A stretch of 64,000 nucleotides of DNA from Trematomus loennbergii (GCA_012861695.1 JAAOOA010000027.1:17298380-17362379); one strand, 5' to 3'. Shown: positions 1 to 12,014, counted from the stretch's first letter. Notes: a model not told the origin generated them from the sequence alone. Numbers and translations are program-made.

Positions 1-858
1 AGTGGTATTTTTTATGAGTGGGGGGCTCACCTCCTCTAGGGGGGTCCGGGGGGATGCTCCCCCGGGAAGATTTTTTTTTAAATATTGAAGTTAGATGCAT
101 CAATCTGGTGCACTTTGAGAGCAAAATGAAGAGACCTATGGATACCTCTCTCAACACCCATATGAAGCAGAACTGTAAACAGATGTACTTTTTCTTTATG
201 GATATTTTACTAATCACTCCCCTTTTAAACTCTATTCTTGTTTTACTGCCATATAGTATTTCATAACTGTTTTTCCTTTATTCTCTTATTTTTTTTATAA
301 CTATAATGATCATATGAAGGTGTGCCGCGGAAATAATCTTTTGAATAATTTGTGACCAAACCGTTAGAGACCCACTGAGATAACTTAGACTAAAGTTATG
401 TATCTAAACACTCAGAGAGTCCTTTAGCTCACCTGAGTCTCTCAGTCTGAGAGGAGAGGACTCTCCTCCAGCTTCTTGTGGAACAAACAGCTCCATATGT
501 CCGTTAGTGCAGCTAGCTAACCAGATGCTAACAACACGGTCCATGCTGGCACCCTCTCCCTCCCTCTCTCTCTCTCTCTATCACTGTGCGCTATTGCCAC
601 ACACACACACAGAGCCGAGCTTGAATGACACAAGCACACGTTTATTTCCATGCAACTCTCTGATTGGCCTGGTGTCATGCCTCTGTTGCATTCAATGAAC
701 ACGGGAAATTACAGTGCTGCCGTCCTCTCTTGTGTCATGATGAGGTTCACGTAAAGCACGGTTAATGTATTATATTATTGAGGGAGAATTGTCCGGGGCT
801 ACAGAAAAAACATCCGGGGCTAAAGCCCCGAATGCCCAGGCCAGGCGACGCCACTGCT
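1..858. repeat. Interspersed repeat, copy A (left end outside or at window edge)
   Basis: The segment shares long blocks with 59325-59960 in the same orientation. Shared blocks include the CTCTAGGGGGGTCCGGGGG box (about 36-54), the block near 350-440 beginning GACCAAACCGTT, and the CT-rich stretch at 555-585. Its right end at about 820-858 (CCCAGGCCAGGCGACGCCACTG) looks like the end of a hAT-like element. Small open frames here are not genes. A short motif just right of it (860-940) also recurs at 58968-59030. Confidence 0.6.
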
Positions 859-960
859 GCAAACAAATAATAAAGATCACTGTCAGAAAGGAGTGGCATC
901 GAACAAAGGGCAGTACAGAGCCCACAATATGCCAAAGTTAATGCTGGGGTGTGGTTCAAC

Positions 961-1540
961 ATAGTTACGTGGCACTGCTCACGTCAAACAGGATATCCCG
1001 CATTTTCTTCCGTCTGATTTGGATGCATTAATTGTCTTCTAGCCTAAATGCTAAATCCCTGATATAACTACATAATGTGCAAAATCTGCTGCAAGACTCA
1101 TCAGTCCAATACCTGGGAAAATACAATTCTTACCACTTTCATAGAACTACATTTAACTTTTTTAACAAAAGTTGACCAATTTGAAAATAAATACTGCTTT
1201 AAAAGGAATGGAACTAGCTTATAGTCATTTTTAAATGAGTTCCCCTTGATTTCCCTCTTAAAGAAGTGCAAAAGTATATGTTAGGTCTACTTTTCAATAT
1301 ACTATTAACATTATGGGGTTAGTGTTAACTTTTAAAAACTCAGGTGTGAGGATTTTGATCAAAATAAAAAATATTAAACAAGTCGTTTTGCGTTTGTTGC
1401 CTGTGGCAGCAAGTACAAAGTTACTGCCGCTACATTATATGCGCAAATGTTGGGTTAATCTTTATTTGTCTGACTGTGTGGTATCCAATGGACGGGGTGT
1501 GTGTATGTCCCATATGCAGTCTGCTATTTTCTCCTTTCCT
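961..1540. other. Unique sequence upstream of the samd9l-type promoter
   Basis: AT-rich, with no convincing coding potential and no recognised repeat. It would be the 5' flank of the promoter at 1541-1625. Confidence 0.4.
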
Positions 1541-1601
1541 GAAAAACGAAACTTGGTTATCTGCGCAGGCGCAGTGGGTGCAGCCCAGCAGAATATAAAT
1601 A
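1541..1601 (+). promoter_or_regulatory. Interferon-type core promoter: ISRE-like element and TATA box
   Basis: Positions 1541-1553 read GAAAAACGAAACT, close to the interferon-stimulated response element (GAAANNGAAACT). A TATA box, TATAAATA, lies at 1594-1601. A start site near 1625 would leave a roughly 115-nt first exon ending at a clean donor (GAG/GTAAGAAC, GT at 1740). An ISRE placed about 40 bases above a TATA box is usual for interferon-induced genes, and samd9l is such a gene in vertebrates. That this promoter drives the samd9l coding region 14 kb downstream is inference from the exon chain. Confidence 0.5.
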
Positions 1602-1624
1602 GAGCGAAGTGAAGAGTTATCAGA

Positions 1625-1739
1625 GTCCTGCTGTCGAACATCGTCTGAACATTTTTCACTGAAGGTTTTTTTCCCGAAGAAAATCCAGATGAGAAAAAGT
1701 ACAGCGGCTGATTGCTTTTCAGTGGGCTATTCATCCGAG
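1625..1739 (+). other. samd9l: Proposed 5'UTR exon 1 of the samd9l-like gene
   Basis: The exon runs from about 30 bases below the TATA box to a strong donor at 1740. It holds an upstream ATG (1689) open for 17 codons to the splice site. Joined to the proposed exon 2 it would run ten more codons and stop, so it would be an upstream ORF, not the main start. The 5' boundary is a guess. Confidence 0.4.
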
Positions 1740-2032
1740 GTAAGAACAATGCACCAGGGTCAATCCAGAATTGAAAAAGCTAAAACATGCACTTGTGTTA
1801 AATGTACTTGTCTTGAGACAAAATGTATATAAGTTGTAGAAAAACTGGTTTCAAAATATTATTTAAAATATGAAATAGCTCTCGAACATTCCCTAAAATT
1901 GCATTTTTCTCTTGTCCCAGCTTCTTGGTGACCAACTTGCATGTCAAATATAACATTTAAAATAGGCTTTTTATTTACTTTTTTGGTATTATTCTATTGA
2001 TAGGCCTATAAGTCTTGTAATGGTAAAATCAA

Positions 2033-2262
2033 TCCGTGTATCTACGGACCATTTGTTTTTCTTTATTTAACAAGTAAACGGAAGAGCGTCTGAGAGGCGT
2101 TTTTGCTTTTTGCTTTGCTTGCTTGGTCAAATGAGCAGCTCTTCATTTTTGAGTGCGCGTTTAATCCGTGTATCTACCGTCCAATTGTTTTTCTTTATTA
2201 AACACGTAGACGGAAGAGCGTCTGAGAGCCCTTTTTGCTTTTTGCCTTACTAAATGGTCATT
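2033..2262 (+). repeat. Two tandem-like copies of a ~95-bp repeat (third copy at 4769-4862)
   Basis: 2033-2130 and 2163-2262 share the frame CCGTGTATCTACxGxCCA, TTGTTTTTCTTTATT, and CGGAAGAGCGTCTGAGAG followed by TTTTTGCTTTTTGC. A third copy lies at 4769-4862. All are in the proposed first intron of samd9l. A G homopolymer of about 20 lies at 2321-2342. Confidence 0.6.
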
Positions 2263-2829
2263 GGAGCGCAGTAGCGTGGCGTGGGGAAAAATGTAGGGAA
2301 GCCCATTTTTTTGGTTTGGTGGGGGGGGGGGGGGGGGGGGGGTCAATAACGTAACCAGATGAGTGATTACAGCGCCCGGTATCATTTTACACACATTTGT
2401 ATCACACAGATGCAGGACTTGCACACGCCTGTTATCTAACTGACAGGTCCGCACGCACTCTCCAGCCGAAACTCTCGTTTTATTAATTTAAGCATTTCTT
2501 ATTAATTTATGCAGACACACCCCCCCCCAAATGCAATACCAGCCGCTCAATGCGCAGTGCAGATTCGGTGAATAAAAAAGAAGCATTCATTCACAAAGTA
2601 AATCAGGAGACCTTTAAAGTTTTATGTACACATCAAAGTATCAGTAGGCGTGTATGAAACACATGAATTCAAAAACAATTATGTACAGAAACATTTGCAT
2701 GCGATAGTCCACCTTCTCTTCCCTTCCCTTTCTAACACACGGCAAGTGCAGCAACAGTCCTCGCCTCTGTAATTAGCTCAGTCCGTAGTCCAAAAGTAAC
2801 TAAAAAATATAAACAATCTCATCTATTCA

Positions 2830-3158
2830 GGTGAAATCGCCAGCCGCCTCTGAAGGGAAGCCAGAGTTACCTGGGGTCCTTCTCAGGTCGATTAAATGGA
2901 ATCCTTGCGTCCCTCACTTGCGTCGTTTCCCTGCGTTTAGTCCCTCCCACCAGGGAAGCATGGAGAGACGCAAGGAAACCACGAGAAGCAGGGAAATGAG
3001 TTTTAAGAGCAATGGGACGTCCTTTCCTCCGGAGCGTCACGTGAAGCGACGTCCGTTTGTGATGACGCCGCACAGCTGTTCGTCTGACAGCAGCTCGTCT
3101 GACAGCAGCTCTGTCCCCGTTATTTTCACAAACACCCCCGCCTCTGTTAGTACACAAT
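2830..3158. repeat. GC-rich repeat fragment
   Basis: Segments such as CCTTGCGTCCCTCACTTGCG and the block around GATGACGCCGCACAGCTGT resemble 22800-23005, where related text reads GATGACATGTGCACAGCTGT. This suggests a diverged copy of one repeat family. The open frames on both strands are low in meaning and look like by-products of base composition. Confidence 0.35.
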
Positions 3159-4395
3159 AGGCTTGTTTGAGACGAGCTGCGGCTCGCCTCGAAAGTAGAC
3201 GAGAATAGCCGATCGCAGCCGGGGGAGGTCTCAAAAAACTCGCCTGAAGTCGGACAGCTCGGAGTCGGCTTCTTCTTCTTCTTCTTCTTCTCTCGGTTTT
3301 TTGGCGGATTTCAAACAACTTTAAGGTGCATACCGCCACCTCCGGAGTCGGCTTGACTCGGTTTGCATTTATAAATGCACACGGCATCTATTGCACGTCT
3401 GTCCGTCCTGGGAGAGGGATCCCTCCTCTGTTGCTCTCCCTGAGGTTTCTCCATTTCCCCTTTAAACTGTGGGTTTTCTCTGGAAGTTTTTCCTTGTATG
3501 ATGTGAAACGTAAGGACAGAGGGTGTCGTATTGTCATACTGATATTCTGTACAAACTGTGAAGTCCACTGAGACAAATGTAACATTTGTGATATTGGGCT
3601 ATATAAATAAACATTGATTGATTGATTGATAAAGAATGGACAAATGTGTTTAATCGTTAATGTCAGATATGTACTAAGTAAATACATTTGTTCCTGCTCA
3701 AGATTAGATTCAACTTTATTGATATTGCACAGATTACAGGTACTGAGACAACGAAATGCAGTTTAGCTTCTAACCAGGAGTGCAAAAAGCAGTAAAGTGA
3801 AAAGTAATGTACACAATCTACAGAATAAAATATAGAATTAATTGAATGATGAAAAAACAGTGAGGGGTATGAATACACTATATACACAGTAGCCTAGCCT
3901 AGTATGAACAGTGTGTTGTATGAATATGCTAAGATATATAAAGTATGACAACGGTAAGCAGTGCAAGTATAGTATAAAATATATAGATATTAATGTCATG
4001 ATGATAAACATTGTGGAACAATGATGAAAAATGTGAATGGAAGTGGCGACGTAAAACTGACACAAAACAACAACACACTTTTGCCGAGCCAATGGAGAGT
4101 TTCATCTCCAGCACGGGTAAAACCCACCAATGAGCGCTCAGCTCGAGATACCAGCGAGTCGTTTCCCATCAAGCATTTCGCTTCCGCAGCCCGGGGAGAG
4201 AAACTGCGCCGCCTCGCCGAGCCTCGCTCTCAAGTCTGCGGGCGTCTTTGTCCCGCGAGATTTCAACGTCTCATGTAGGCGAGCCTCCAGAGCAAGTCGG
4301 ACAAAATGACTAACCATCATGCAACGCACGAGCAAGACGTTGATTCGCAATTGCGCAGGTCTGCGCAGGTCTCGCTTGTCTCAAACAAGCCTATT
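3159..4395. mobile_element. Non-autonomous DNA transposon with ~22-bp inverted ends, carrying a LINE tail
   Basis: The left end AATAGGCTTGTTTGAGACGA and the right end CTTGTCTCAAACAAGCCTATT are inverted copies with a single mismatch. The interior holds a retroelement-derived 3' tail, 3400-3630, ending in TTGATTGATTGATTGAT after GGGCTATATAAATAAA, a form common in teleost non-LTR elements. It also holds a reverse-oriented LINE-like tail (about 3700-3840). No transposase frame is seen. A target duplication is not clear. Confidence 0.6.
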
Positions 4396-5748
4396 TACTG
4401 ACACTAACATTTGTATCATCTGTTGTAGACCCAAATACATTAAATAAAATAAGAACTCATTCTCAAAAAAGATAAACGCCATTCTTAAAATGTATAAACG
4501 AACAATAGTTGGATTAATATTGATTAGAGTGCACAATGGAAATAAAATAATTCAGAGAAGAAAAAGAGGATATTTTATCTATCAAAACCCAGTTAGACAT
4601 TCATCATTGCACACTTTGTTTGTGTGGATATGTAGCAAATTAACATGTTAAATAGCACTTAATGACTGACTGAATGGAAATGACAATGAATGAAAATGTA
4701 AAACGAAAAAGCGATCATGAAAATGTTTCCAATAAATGAATAAAATAATTTTGGGGGCGGGGCGAAACAATCCGTGTATCTGTCGTCCAATTGTTTTTCT
4801 TTATTAAACACGTAAACGGAAGAGCGTTTGAGAGGCCTTTTTGCTTTTTGCTTTGTAGCCGGCCCGGCTAAAATAACTGGATGGCCTACCTGCCTGTCAG
4901 CCTTCCATCTGTGCACAAACTTATCTCGTGCCCTCATTGGTCATGTGCGCGTTCGTGTGTGTTGGAGGAGGGGCTCTGTAAGGAAGTGGCAGATTTTCTC
5001 CGGTTGTGTATATTCAAATTCTAACGATCTTGAGCCGGTTTCTCAAACTTACCTACCCTACCTTTAAAGGACTCACTAGTTCTACTCACAGGCTCTGCTA
5101 AAGTCATCATTCCTGAGATCTGTGAGATCACTGCTAGGAAAAGTGTGTGAAGAAAAACAGGAGAGACTGAAAAACAGAGGTTGTTGAATGTAGAAAGAAG
5201 CTTTTGGGAAAGGAAGAGTGAAGGTGAAGTCATGGAAGTTGAAGTTTTATGACGTGTAGAAGTGAACTATGAACCCTGTGTGGTTTACACACACAGCAAC
5301 ACTCAGCTCAAACACTTGGTTGTGAGCAAACTCATTACTTTTTTTATTGAATAAGCTAAAGAAGCTCATTGTTTTGCTGTAATCACAAAAAACAGCTTTA
5401 ACAGCAGCATAGTTCAATTAAGTGATGTATGTTTACACGATTGTCCCAAAAGAGCACCGCACAGACCGACCCAGCCCTTTCAGAGAATGCGTTCTCTCGT
5501 CTTTGGTCCTCGTCATGAGCGACAGGAGCTTTGTGCTGCGTTAGACATTCCTTTAGCTGCAGCTCTCAGTGAGGAATGTGACTGTCAAGCGGTCGGCATA
5601 GTGGAAGTGGCTTGGATGTCTTTTGGGCCTAACAGCTCAAGCTTCAAGTCAGAATCTGCAACCTGATTACAGACATGTTGTCAAAAAGTGTAGCTTACTG
5701 TTTCGTAGACTGACAATCATTATTGACATTTAAAATCAATCCCACTAG
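4396..5748. other. Intron sequence, mostly without recognisable features
   Basis: Apart from the third 95-bp repeat copy at 4769-4862 this stretch shows no gene, no RNA and no inverted ends that can be supported. Confidence 0.4.
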
Positions 5749-7719
5749 CATACCTGCCAACCCTACCGATTTGGGCGGTAGTCTACCGCTTTTGACATGT
5801 TTCTACCGCCTACCGACTTAGCTGACTCTCCCTACCGATTTTCAATCTTCCCAAACTATAACAAATAAAAATGACACTACATAGACACTGGACTCGACTT
5901 TTGGCGGACACCGTTTGCAGCGTGTCTGTGATCCCATCATACAAACAGTCCTCTGTGTTTCAGTCGATCGCGAGATGTGTCTAAAAATAGAACGACAATA
6001 TTCTGTTTTATCGTTAATGTCCTATAACATAATCTTCCTGTGCCAGAATAATGCACTTGAACGCATCAAAGCTTTGTGATTTATCGGGGCGTGGCTGGTA
6101 GGCAGTGGGCACTAGTTTGCTGTGCAGTCCGCACACACAAGACCACAATTATGGCAGAAGCAAAAGAGCCCAAAATATATAATTTTCACTCCGAGTGGGG
6201 AGGATGATTATTTTTGTATCTATTCCAATTCAAAGTCCATCTGTCTCATCTGCAATGCGAGCGTGGCTTTATCGAAGAAGGGTAATTTAGGAGCGGCATT
6301 TCAAAACAGTGCACAAACGCTACGAGACGGAATTCCCTCCTAATTCTGTCCTACGCTCCCAAAAGGTGAGGGACCTGAAAGGACAGCTAAATGCACAGCA
6401 GTCCATTTTCACCAGGCCCAACAACAAGAGCAAGGCTGCTACCATAGCATCTTATCGTGTCAGTCACGTTCTTGCAAAACACATGAAGTCTTTCAAAGAC
6501 GGCGAAGTTGTGAAAGAAGCATTCCTGGAGGCTGCCGACGCGCTTTTTGGGGACAGTAAAAATAACAGTAGCATTTCAACAGGTTTTTGATATAATAAAA
6601 ACTCAAGTTAGATACCGTTATTAATCAGCTGTAAGTTTTAGTTTGTTTGAACTTATTCATTATAATTATTGTACAAAATGGTATAAGAATGCAAACTTTA
6701 AGATCTGTTCTGTTTAAATTGATTATAGTCTATTATCAATTCAGGTTAAGAAACTAGTGTTGCTTGCATCCTATTTTAAAGGCATTTCTTTTTATACTCT
6801 ACTAAAATGCAAAAAAAAGAAAAGGGTTTGATTCTATTAATTTTGTCTTTTTTATTGCACTCTGGCAGCAGATTCCTGTGTAGCTTCAGATCTGAGTTGT
6901 CTTATTAGTAAAACTAATTTATACTTTTGTAGCAACACTATTTTTATATAATGACAAAGAAAGGGTTCAGTCTTTTCTTTTTTTCCTGTGTCATATGTGG
7001 CAGCACTGTTCAATGTTTCTTGAAAACATGACCCACTGTAGTTTGTGACGTGTGAATAAACTCCCAACTCTGTATCAACAACACTGTTGTGTAACTTCAG
7101 TTAAATACTTGTGTGTGTGTAGATTAGAAAGAGGTAAGATAAAGGATCTGCAGTATTTTATGAAGTATTAATCGTACAAAGTCAGTTTTATACAAGTAGA
7201 AGTGTGTATTTACCTGGTAGTAGGCTGTCAGTAATGCTGCGCCTCTCTATTTGGACTGGTAGATCTCGGCAGACTGGCAACTTTAAAAGTAGCTCTCGGT
7301 TCAAAAAAGGTTGGGCACCCCTGATCTACACTGTCAAGGTTCAAGGTTCTTTATTGTCAAACTAACATAGCTACAGAGTAATTATGTCGTTGAAAATCTT
7401 ATGTCACAGGCTTCTCCAACAATGCAACTGAAAGAGGACCAGAAACACATTAAAAATATAATAAAATGTGGAGACTTTGGATATTTATCTCCCATTCTTT
7501 TACTTTTCGGCATTTTACAGACCAAACATGTCGTTGATGTCACTGTTTACCAAACTACCACTTTTTCTGAAAAATGCATAAAATGATGCAATATATGTTA
7601 AATACATGGTTTTACATGTAATTACTGGGGTTCCATTTCTTCTGATTACCTAATTTGGGCGTGCACATTTGCCGCGCGCAAACCTACCTCTTTTGGATTT
7701 GGAAAGGTTGGCATGTATG
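5749..7719. mobile_element. hAT-like element flanked by CACTAG direct repeats
   Basis: The ends CATACCTGCCAACC (5749) and GGTTGGCATGTATG (ends 7719) are inverted copies. Flanking direct repeats CACTAG lie at 5743-5748 and 7720-7725; they extend to 8 bp if the repeat is read as CACTAGCA. The left interior is rich in the word CTACCG. A second hAT derivative is nested inside: its right end, GGTTGGGCACCCCTG, is at about 7308-7322, and its transposase remnant is annotated separately. Confidence 0.6.
6151..6590 (+). pseudogene. hAT transposase N-terminus (BED finger, GTF2IRD2/ZBED5-like)
   Basis: Reading from the ATG at 6151 gives MAEAKEPKIYNF, then a BED-type zinc finger (CLICNASVALSKKGNL, then a His-rich end before VHKRYETEFPP). 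A linker follows (FTRPNNKSKAATIASYRVSH) and the frame ends at GDSKNNSSISTGF. This is the N-terminal part of a well-known vertebrate hAT transposase family; the catalytic RNase H part is missing. Two extra G residues break the frame, one in the G run at 6197-6200 and one at 6290-6291. Without them the finger reads through. It is a deletion derivative inside the element at 5749-7719. Confidence 0.7.
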
Positions 7720-7911
7720 CACTAGCAGGGAAAGTTTTTCATCTCTCCAAACCTAAGCAGGAAAAATGATAGTTTTTCCTTCCCCCCTCCCCAACATGCT
7801 CCCACACCCCTTTCTCTGTACCGTCCAACTTATATACTAACTTATACTTAACTATATATATATACTTTTTTTATAAATTCATGTTTACATTCCTTAAACA
7901 ATAATCATTTG

Positions 7912-8070
7912 TGGGCCGCCGTATAGTTCCCCTGGTAGAGCTGGTGGTCCATGTATCGGGACTCAGTTCCTGTGTGGAGTACCCAGGTTGGAACCTTTTA
8001 AGCATGTCATCCCTCTCCCCTTTCAACACTGTCAAGTACAATAAAGGCTAATCAGGCCCAAAAATAATAA
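7912..8070 (+). mobile_element. tRNA-derived SINE
   Basis: It has a tRNA-like head with a box-A-like GGTAGAGCTGGTGG and a box-B-like CCAGGTTGGAACC. After that comes the body GCATGTCATCCCTCTCCCC and the tail CAATAAAGGCTAATCAGGCCC ending in A-rich DNA. This layout is a common teleost SINE type. Confidence 0.6.
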
Positions 8071-8308
8071 TTTGCAAGTCTACCACGCATTTATACTGTT
8101 TATTGTATTTATTTCAATATTGCAGCCCTATGTTTGAACTTTCCTTGTTTTATGTCTTAGATTCTAATTTTACTTTGACTTTTTAGGCTCCATTAATTAC
8201 GGTGACAACTTAAAGTAACACTGAGAACATCATCCTGTTTTTATTTTTTACCATACTTGTCAAGGTGATAATGTGCTGAAAGTAACTGTAACCTTTTTTC
8301 TTTTGCAG

Positions 8309-8374
8309 ATGGAAGGTAATAAAAGAAAACACAAAATGTAAGAATGTGCTGAAGAAAGGAGAAAGAAATCATGG
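8309..8374 (+). other. samd9l: Proposed exon 2 of samd9l with the translation start (ATGG at 3' edge)
   Basis: The acceptor is a pyrimidine run ending TTTTGCAG at 8308. The donor is GTGAGT at 8375. The exon ends in ATGG (8371-8374). Joined to the next coding exon (CTGACGAACTCAAG at 16085) it gives M-A-D-E-L-K, in frame with the SAM domain. An earlier ATG at 8309 opens an 11-codon frame that stops at TAA, a possible upstream ORF. The perfect phase fit is the main evidence; no transcript was available. Confidence 0.5.
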
Positions 8375-9221
8375 GTGAGTGAAAAGGATTGTGTATAAAA
8401 TGAAAGAGGTCAAGTGGGAAACACACATGTATTACTCACCTTGCATTGTCTCTCATGTATATTTGGCATGTTTTAATTTCATTGGTCATTCTCATTTACC
8501 TTAGTTCAGGTGCAGCAGACAGCGGTTTTCAGCAGAAATGCTTTGACAGTATAGTATTGCTCTGATGGAACTGTATTAAACTCACCAAATAACTGACAAA
8601 TAAGTAGATTACAGTAGCTGGTTAATCATTTAGCACATTCAGCACTATGTTTAAAATAAAAAACATATATATAAATTGTAATTCCTAATAATGCATGCTG
8701 CTCAAGTATTGACAGTGACTTTTTTATTTCAACAGGGACACTGCTCATTAATAAACATTTCAGTTAATGTGTCAGAGTTAGCCAAGAGGATATTTTTCCT
8801 CTGTAGTCCCTGGACAGATGTTGTAAGTCACCCTAAAAACACATTTAATTTAAAATAAAAAGTAAATACAATCAGAAAAAACATGCAACATACAATACTG
8901 TAAATGCTAATGAAAAAAAATTAAACAAAACATACATATTAAATAGCAGGAAAATAGCAACAGGTTAAGGCTGGTGCCCCACGAGGACGAAAACGGGTTG
9001 TATCCGCATATTTCTCTTGCGTATAGCCCTTTTTGCCACACGAGGCCGTAACTAAACGATAGAAACGGACCCGGCAAACGATAACGGGTCCCAAGGTGGA
9101 TAGATCTGGGAACGGAGCGCTCTGGGGGGTCATACGGCTCCGTGTGATCACCTCTATTGTTACGGTTTTGTATTTATGTTGTCATTTTCCACCTTTTTGT
9201 TTTGAAATGTTTTCCTCCTTG

Positions 9222-10036
9222 GCCCTTTCTCATGTCATCAAATGTCCCATCCTCGACTCCTCGACTCCTCGGTCCTCCGGTAGTGACCCGGAAATGAATT
9301 TTAGCGCGCCATGTTGAAGGACATCTCATTTCTCGAAATGCACATCGAGGACCGAGCATCGAGCGTCGAGGAGGCTCTCTGGAGGAGCTATAACCGAGGA
9401 TACACTGACGGGTCCTCCACAGTCCTCCACGGCTCCTTCGTGGATGCATTTCCGGCAACAGTGATGTTTCAAAGAGTCGAGACGCACGGCCAGACTTATC
9501 TCAGCCAATGACAGCTCTGCATGCATCCCCTGGATATTATTTTATTAACTGCTTTCATCGCGACGCGATGTTTACAGTGAGAACAGCTGTGAGGTCCGTG
9601 CAGAAAGCAGAGCAGTGTGTATAATATATATCATATCACTCAGTATAACAGGCCTACTCTCTTTATTTGCTTTAGTTTAGTAGATATCTACAAACAAAGT
9701 CGATATTTTTCTAAAACCATTTAGTGCTTCACATAATAAAATACACAACGGCTGTAGCCTGATTATATGCTTTAGGAGCTGTAGGTGCGTGTGTGTAGTG
9801 TAGGTGTGTGTGGTACAGTGTGTGCGTAGATGCAGCGGACAGACAGGTCTCAGTTGGTTTGGTGTCCTCTGCTTACTTGTAATACTTGTAAATAAAACTT
9901 TTGGCCCGTCATTTATTTCCCTCATTGTAGCGACCAGAGAGGGGGGGGGGGGATATATCCAGTCTCTGATAGTGTTACGTTATTATGAGAGTGCTCTGTT
10001 TGATTCTGAAATTGTATATATTATATAAATATATAC

Positions 10037-10108
<72 letters not shown>

Positions 10109-10433
10109 GTCTGTGTGTATGTCCGCATATGTAGCCTGTTATTGTCTCATTATACCGCACTGTGAATGAATTAAAAGTAAAATATAAGTCGTCATGAACA
10201 CATCTGTCCATCAGACAGAGGGCTGCTGTGCCTCCTGTCATCATTAATGGACGTCTCTTTAAAATGACCGCTCAGAGGAGAGGAGTTCTCATTTCTCTAA
10301 CCGCCTGCTGCTTCCCCTCCTCTCTCCTCGGTTCCCCTCCTCCGCTCGCATCTCCTGTGGGCGGGACTAAGTCTCGAGGATAGGAGTCGAGGAGGGGAGT
10401 CGAGGAGGAACATTTGAAGACATGAGAAAGGGC
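9222..10433. mobile_element. DNA transposon nested in the 5' LTR (copy 1 of a two-copy family)
   Basis: Inverted ends GCCCTTTCTCATGTC and GACATGAGAAAGGGC are flanked by CCTTG (9217-9221 and 10434-10438). The intact 3' LTR shows the empty site (CCTCCTTGTGTTC), so the insertion limits are read directly. Subterminal CGACTCCTC repeats are also inverted. The interior carries a GT/TG microsatellite (10038-10110) and no transposase. A second, larger copy lies at 32177-34811. Confidence 0.75.
10038..10110. repeat. (GT)n microsatellite
   Basis: Almost uninterrupted TG dinucleotides, broken once by GGTG near 10077. The homologous site in copy 2 (33703-33740) is shorter and contains TCTG interruptions. 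Confidence 0.9.
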
Positions 10434-10835
10434 CCTTGTGTCTTCTCTGTTCCTTCTTCCTGTGTTTGCCTTCCTGTCATTAGTTTCCCTGGTGTGTCTG
10501 ATTGTCTGATTGTGTTCACCTGTTGCCCTTGTGTTTCTGCCTCTCTTACCCAGCTGTGTCTTGTCTTGTGATTACCCCTCCCTGTATTTAGTCTTGTCTC
10601 TTCCTGTGTTCCCCTGTCGGTTCATTGTTGGTTTTTCCTGTCTTCCTCCATGTCAGTCACGGTTGTCTCTCCTGTCTCCCTCCATGTGGGTCACGGTCAG
10701 TTTTTTGTACAACCCATTTGTTTCATGCCTTGTTTTTGATCAGCTTTTAAAATAAAGCTCGCTTTTTGTTGCGAGACCTGTTACCTTTTTTGATAGTCTG
10801 CATTTGGGTCCTACCCTTCCACGCATCCTAACAGA

Positions 10836-11939
10836 ATGAACCGACCAGCTTTGGACTCAGCAGACTCGGATCGTTTTGCTCTACAGGCAGAATGTCTTGG
10901 GTACTCTCTGGAGTACATTTTTTATACTTGGAATGGCGCCTCTTCTAGACGTGGTAGAGAGGCTGCGTTGAAGGAGGCACGTCAGGAGGTTGCTCGCGAG
11001 CCCTGGCTTAGGAGCATGTTGCCTGAGTGGCTACAACTTTTCACAAGTAGTCCGGAGGACTTGTCCGAAGCCTCTAACCCTTTCCTGGGGTATGACCAGG
11101 CCTTGGGAGGCCCACAGATCCTCCAAAGAATCTCTAGGAGACGCAAGACCAAGATTCCAGCCCGTGCTCCAGTGGTTCCAGCTCCAGTTCTGGCCCCAGC
11201 AGCCATTGTTCCGGCCCCAGTTCTGGCCCCAGCAGCCATGGTTCCGGCCCCAGTTCCGGCCCCAGCAGCCATGGTTCCGGCTCCAGTTTCGGCTCCAGTA
11301 CTGGCTCCCCGGCCGACGCCAGGCCTCCGTGCTTTGTCAGTGGTTCGGCCCACTCCAGCCCCTCGTGTCCTGTCGGTGGTCCGGCCGACTCCAGCACCTC
11401 GTCTCCTGTTGGCTCTCCGGCCGACGCCAGCCCCCCGTGTCCTGTTGGCTCTACGGCCGACGCCTACCCCATGTCCTGTACCGTTGGAGGTCCCGCCGAC
11501 TACTCTTCTGCCGGGGGCCTGCCAACTCCATGTCCTGTCCCGTTGGGGGTCCCGCCGACTACTCTTCTGCCGGGGGTCCTGCCAACCCTATGTCCTGTGC
11601 TGTTGGAGGTCCCGCCGACTACTCTCCTGCCGGGGGTCTTGCCAACTCCATGTCCTGTCCCATTGGGGGTCCCGCCGACTACTCTTCTGCCGGGGGTCCT
11701 GCCAACCCTATGTCCTGTGCTGTTGGAGGTCCCGCCGACTACTCTCCTGCCGGGGGTCTTGCCAACTCCATGTCCTGTCCCGCCGACTACTCTCCTGCCG
11801 GGGGTCTTGCCAACCCTATGTCCTGTGCCGTTGGAGGTCCTGCCGACACCTGTTCCACCGGGGGTCCTGCCAACTCTGTGTCCTGTTCCGTTGGAGGTCC
11901 AGTCGACACCAGCCCTTGCTCCATCTGGGGTCCCATTGA
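10836..11939 (+). CDS. Proline/alanine-rich ORF of the LTR element
   Basis: The ATG lies only two bases after the 5' LTR. Residues 1-110 have ordinary composition (MNRPALDSADSDRF, then WLRSMLPEWLQLF). After about residue 115 the protein becomes P/A/V-rich repeats, then, through the 60-bp tandem repeat, RRLLSCRGSC-type units. All three + frames are open for more than 1.1 kb (10836-11939, 10990-12297, 11471-12775) because the GC-rich repeats lack stop codons. Which frame is translated past about residue 115 is uncertain, and an indel in the repeats could have switched it. No Gag, protease or RT motif is visible. The function is unknown. Confidence 0.45.
   Translation: MNRPALDSADSDRFALQAECLGYSLEYIFYTWNGASSRRGREAALKEARQEVAREPWLRSMLPEWLQLFTSSPEDLSEASNPFLGYDQALGGPQILQRISRRRKTKIPARAPVVPAPVLAPAAIVPAPVLAPAAMVPAPVPAPAAMVPAPVSAPVLAPRPTPGLRALSVVRPTPAPRVLSVVRPTPAPRLLLALRPTPAPRVLLALRPTPTPCPVPLEVPPTTLLPGACQLHVLSRWGSRRLLFCRGSCQPYVLCCWRSRRLLSCRGSCQLHVLSHWGSRRLLFCRGSCQPYVLCCWRSRRLLSCRGSCQLHVLSRRLLSCRGSCQPYVLCRWRSCRHLFHRGSCQLCVLFRWRSSRHQPLLHLGSH
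11465..11840 (+). repeat. 60-bp coding minisatellite
   Basis: About six units, each centred on TGCCAACxCxATGTCCTGT and then GTTGGxGGTCCCGCCGACTA. Alternate units are more alike, giving a higher-order 120-bp period. The unit length is a multiple of three, so every frame stays open. Confidence 0.85.
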
Positions 11940-12014
11940 CACCAGTCCATGTCATGTCCAGGATCCCATCTACGCCTGTTCCATCGGCTCCGGTTCCTGT
12001 CTGGCCAACAACGG

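Noticed and set aside
9975..10244. Minus-strand frame with poly-TH
   Set aside because: It is the TG/CA microsatellite read as Thr-His.
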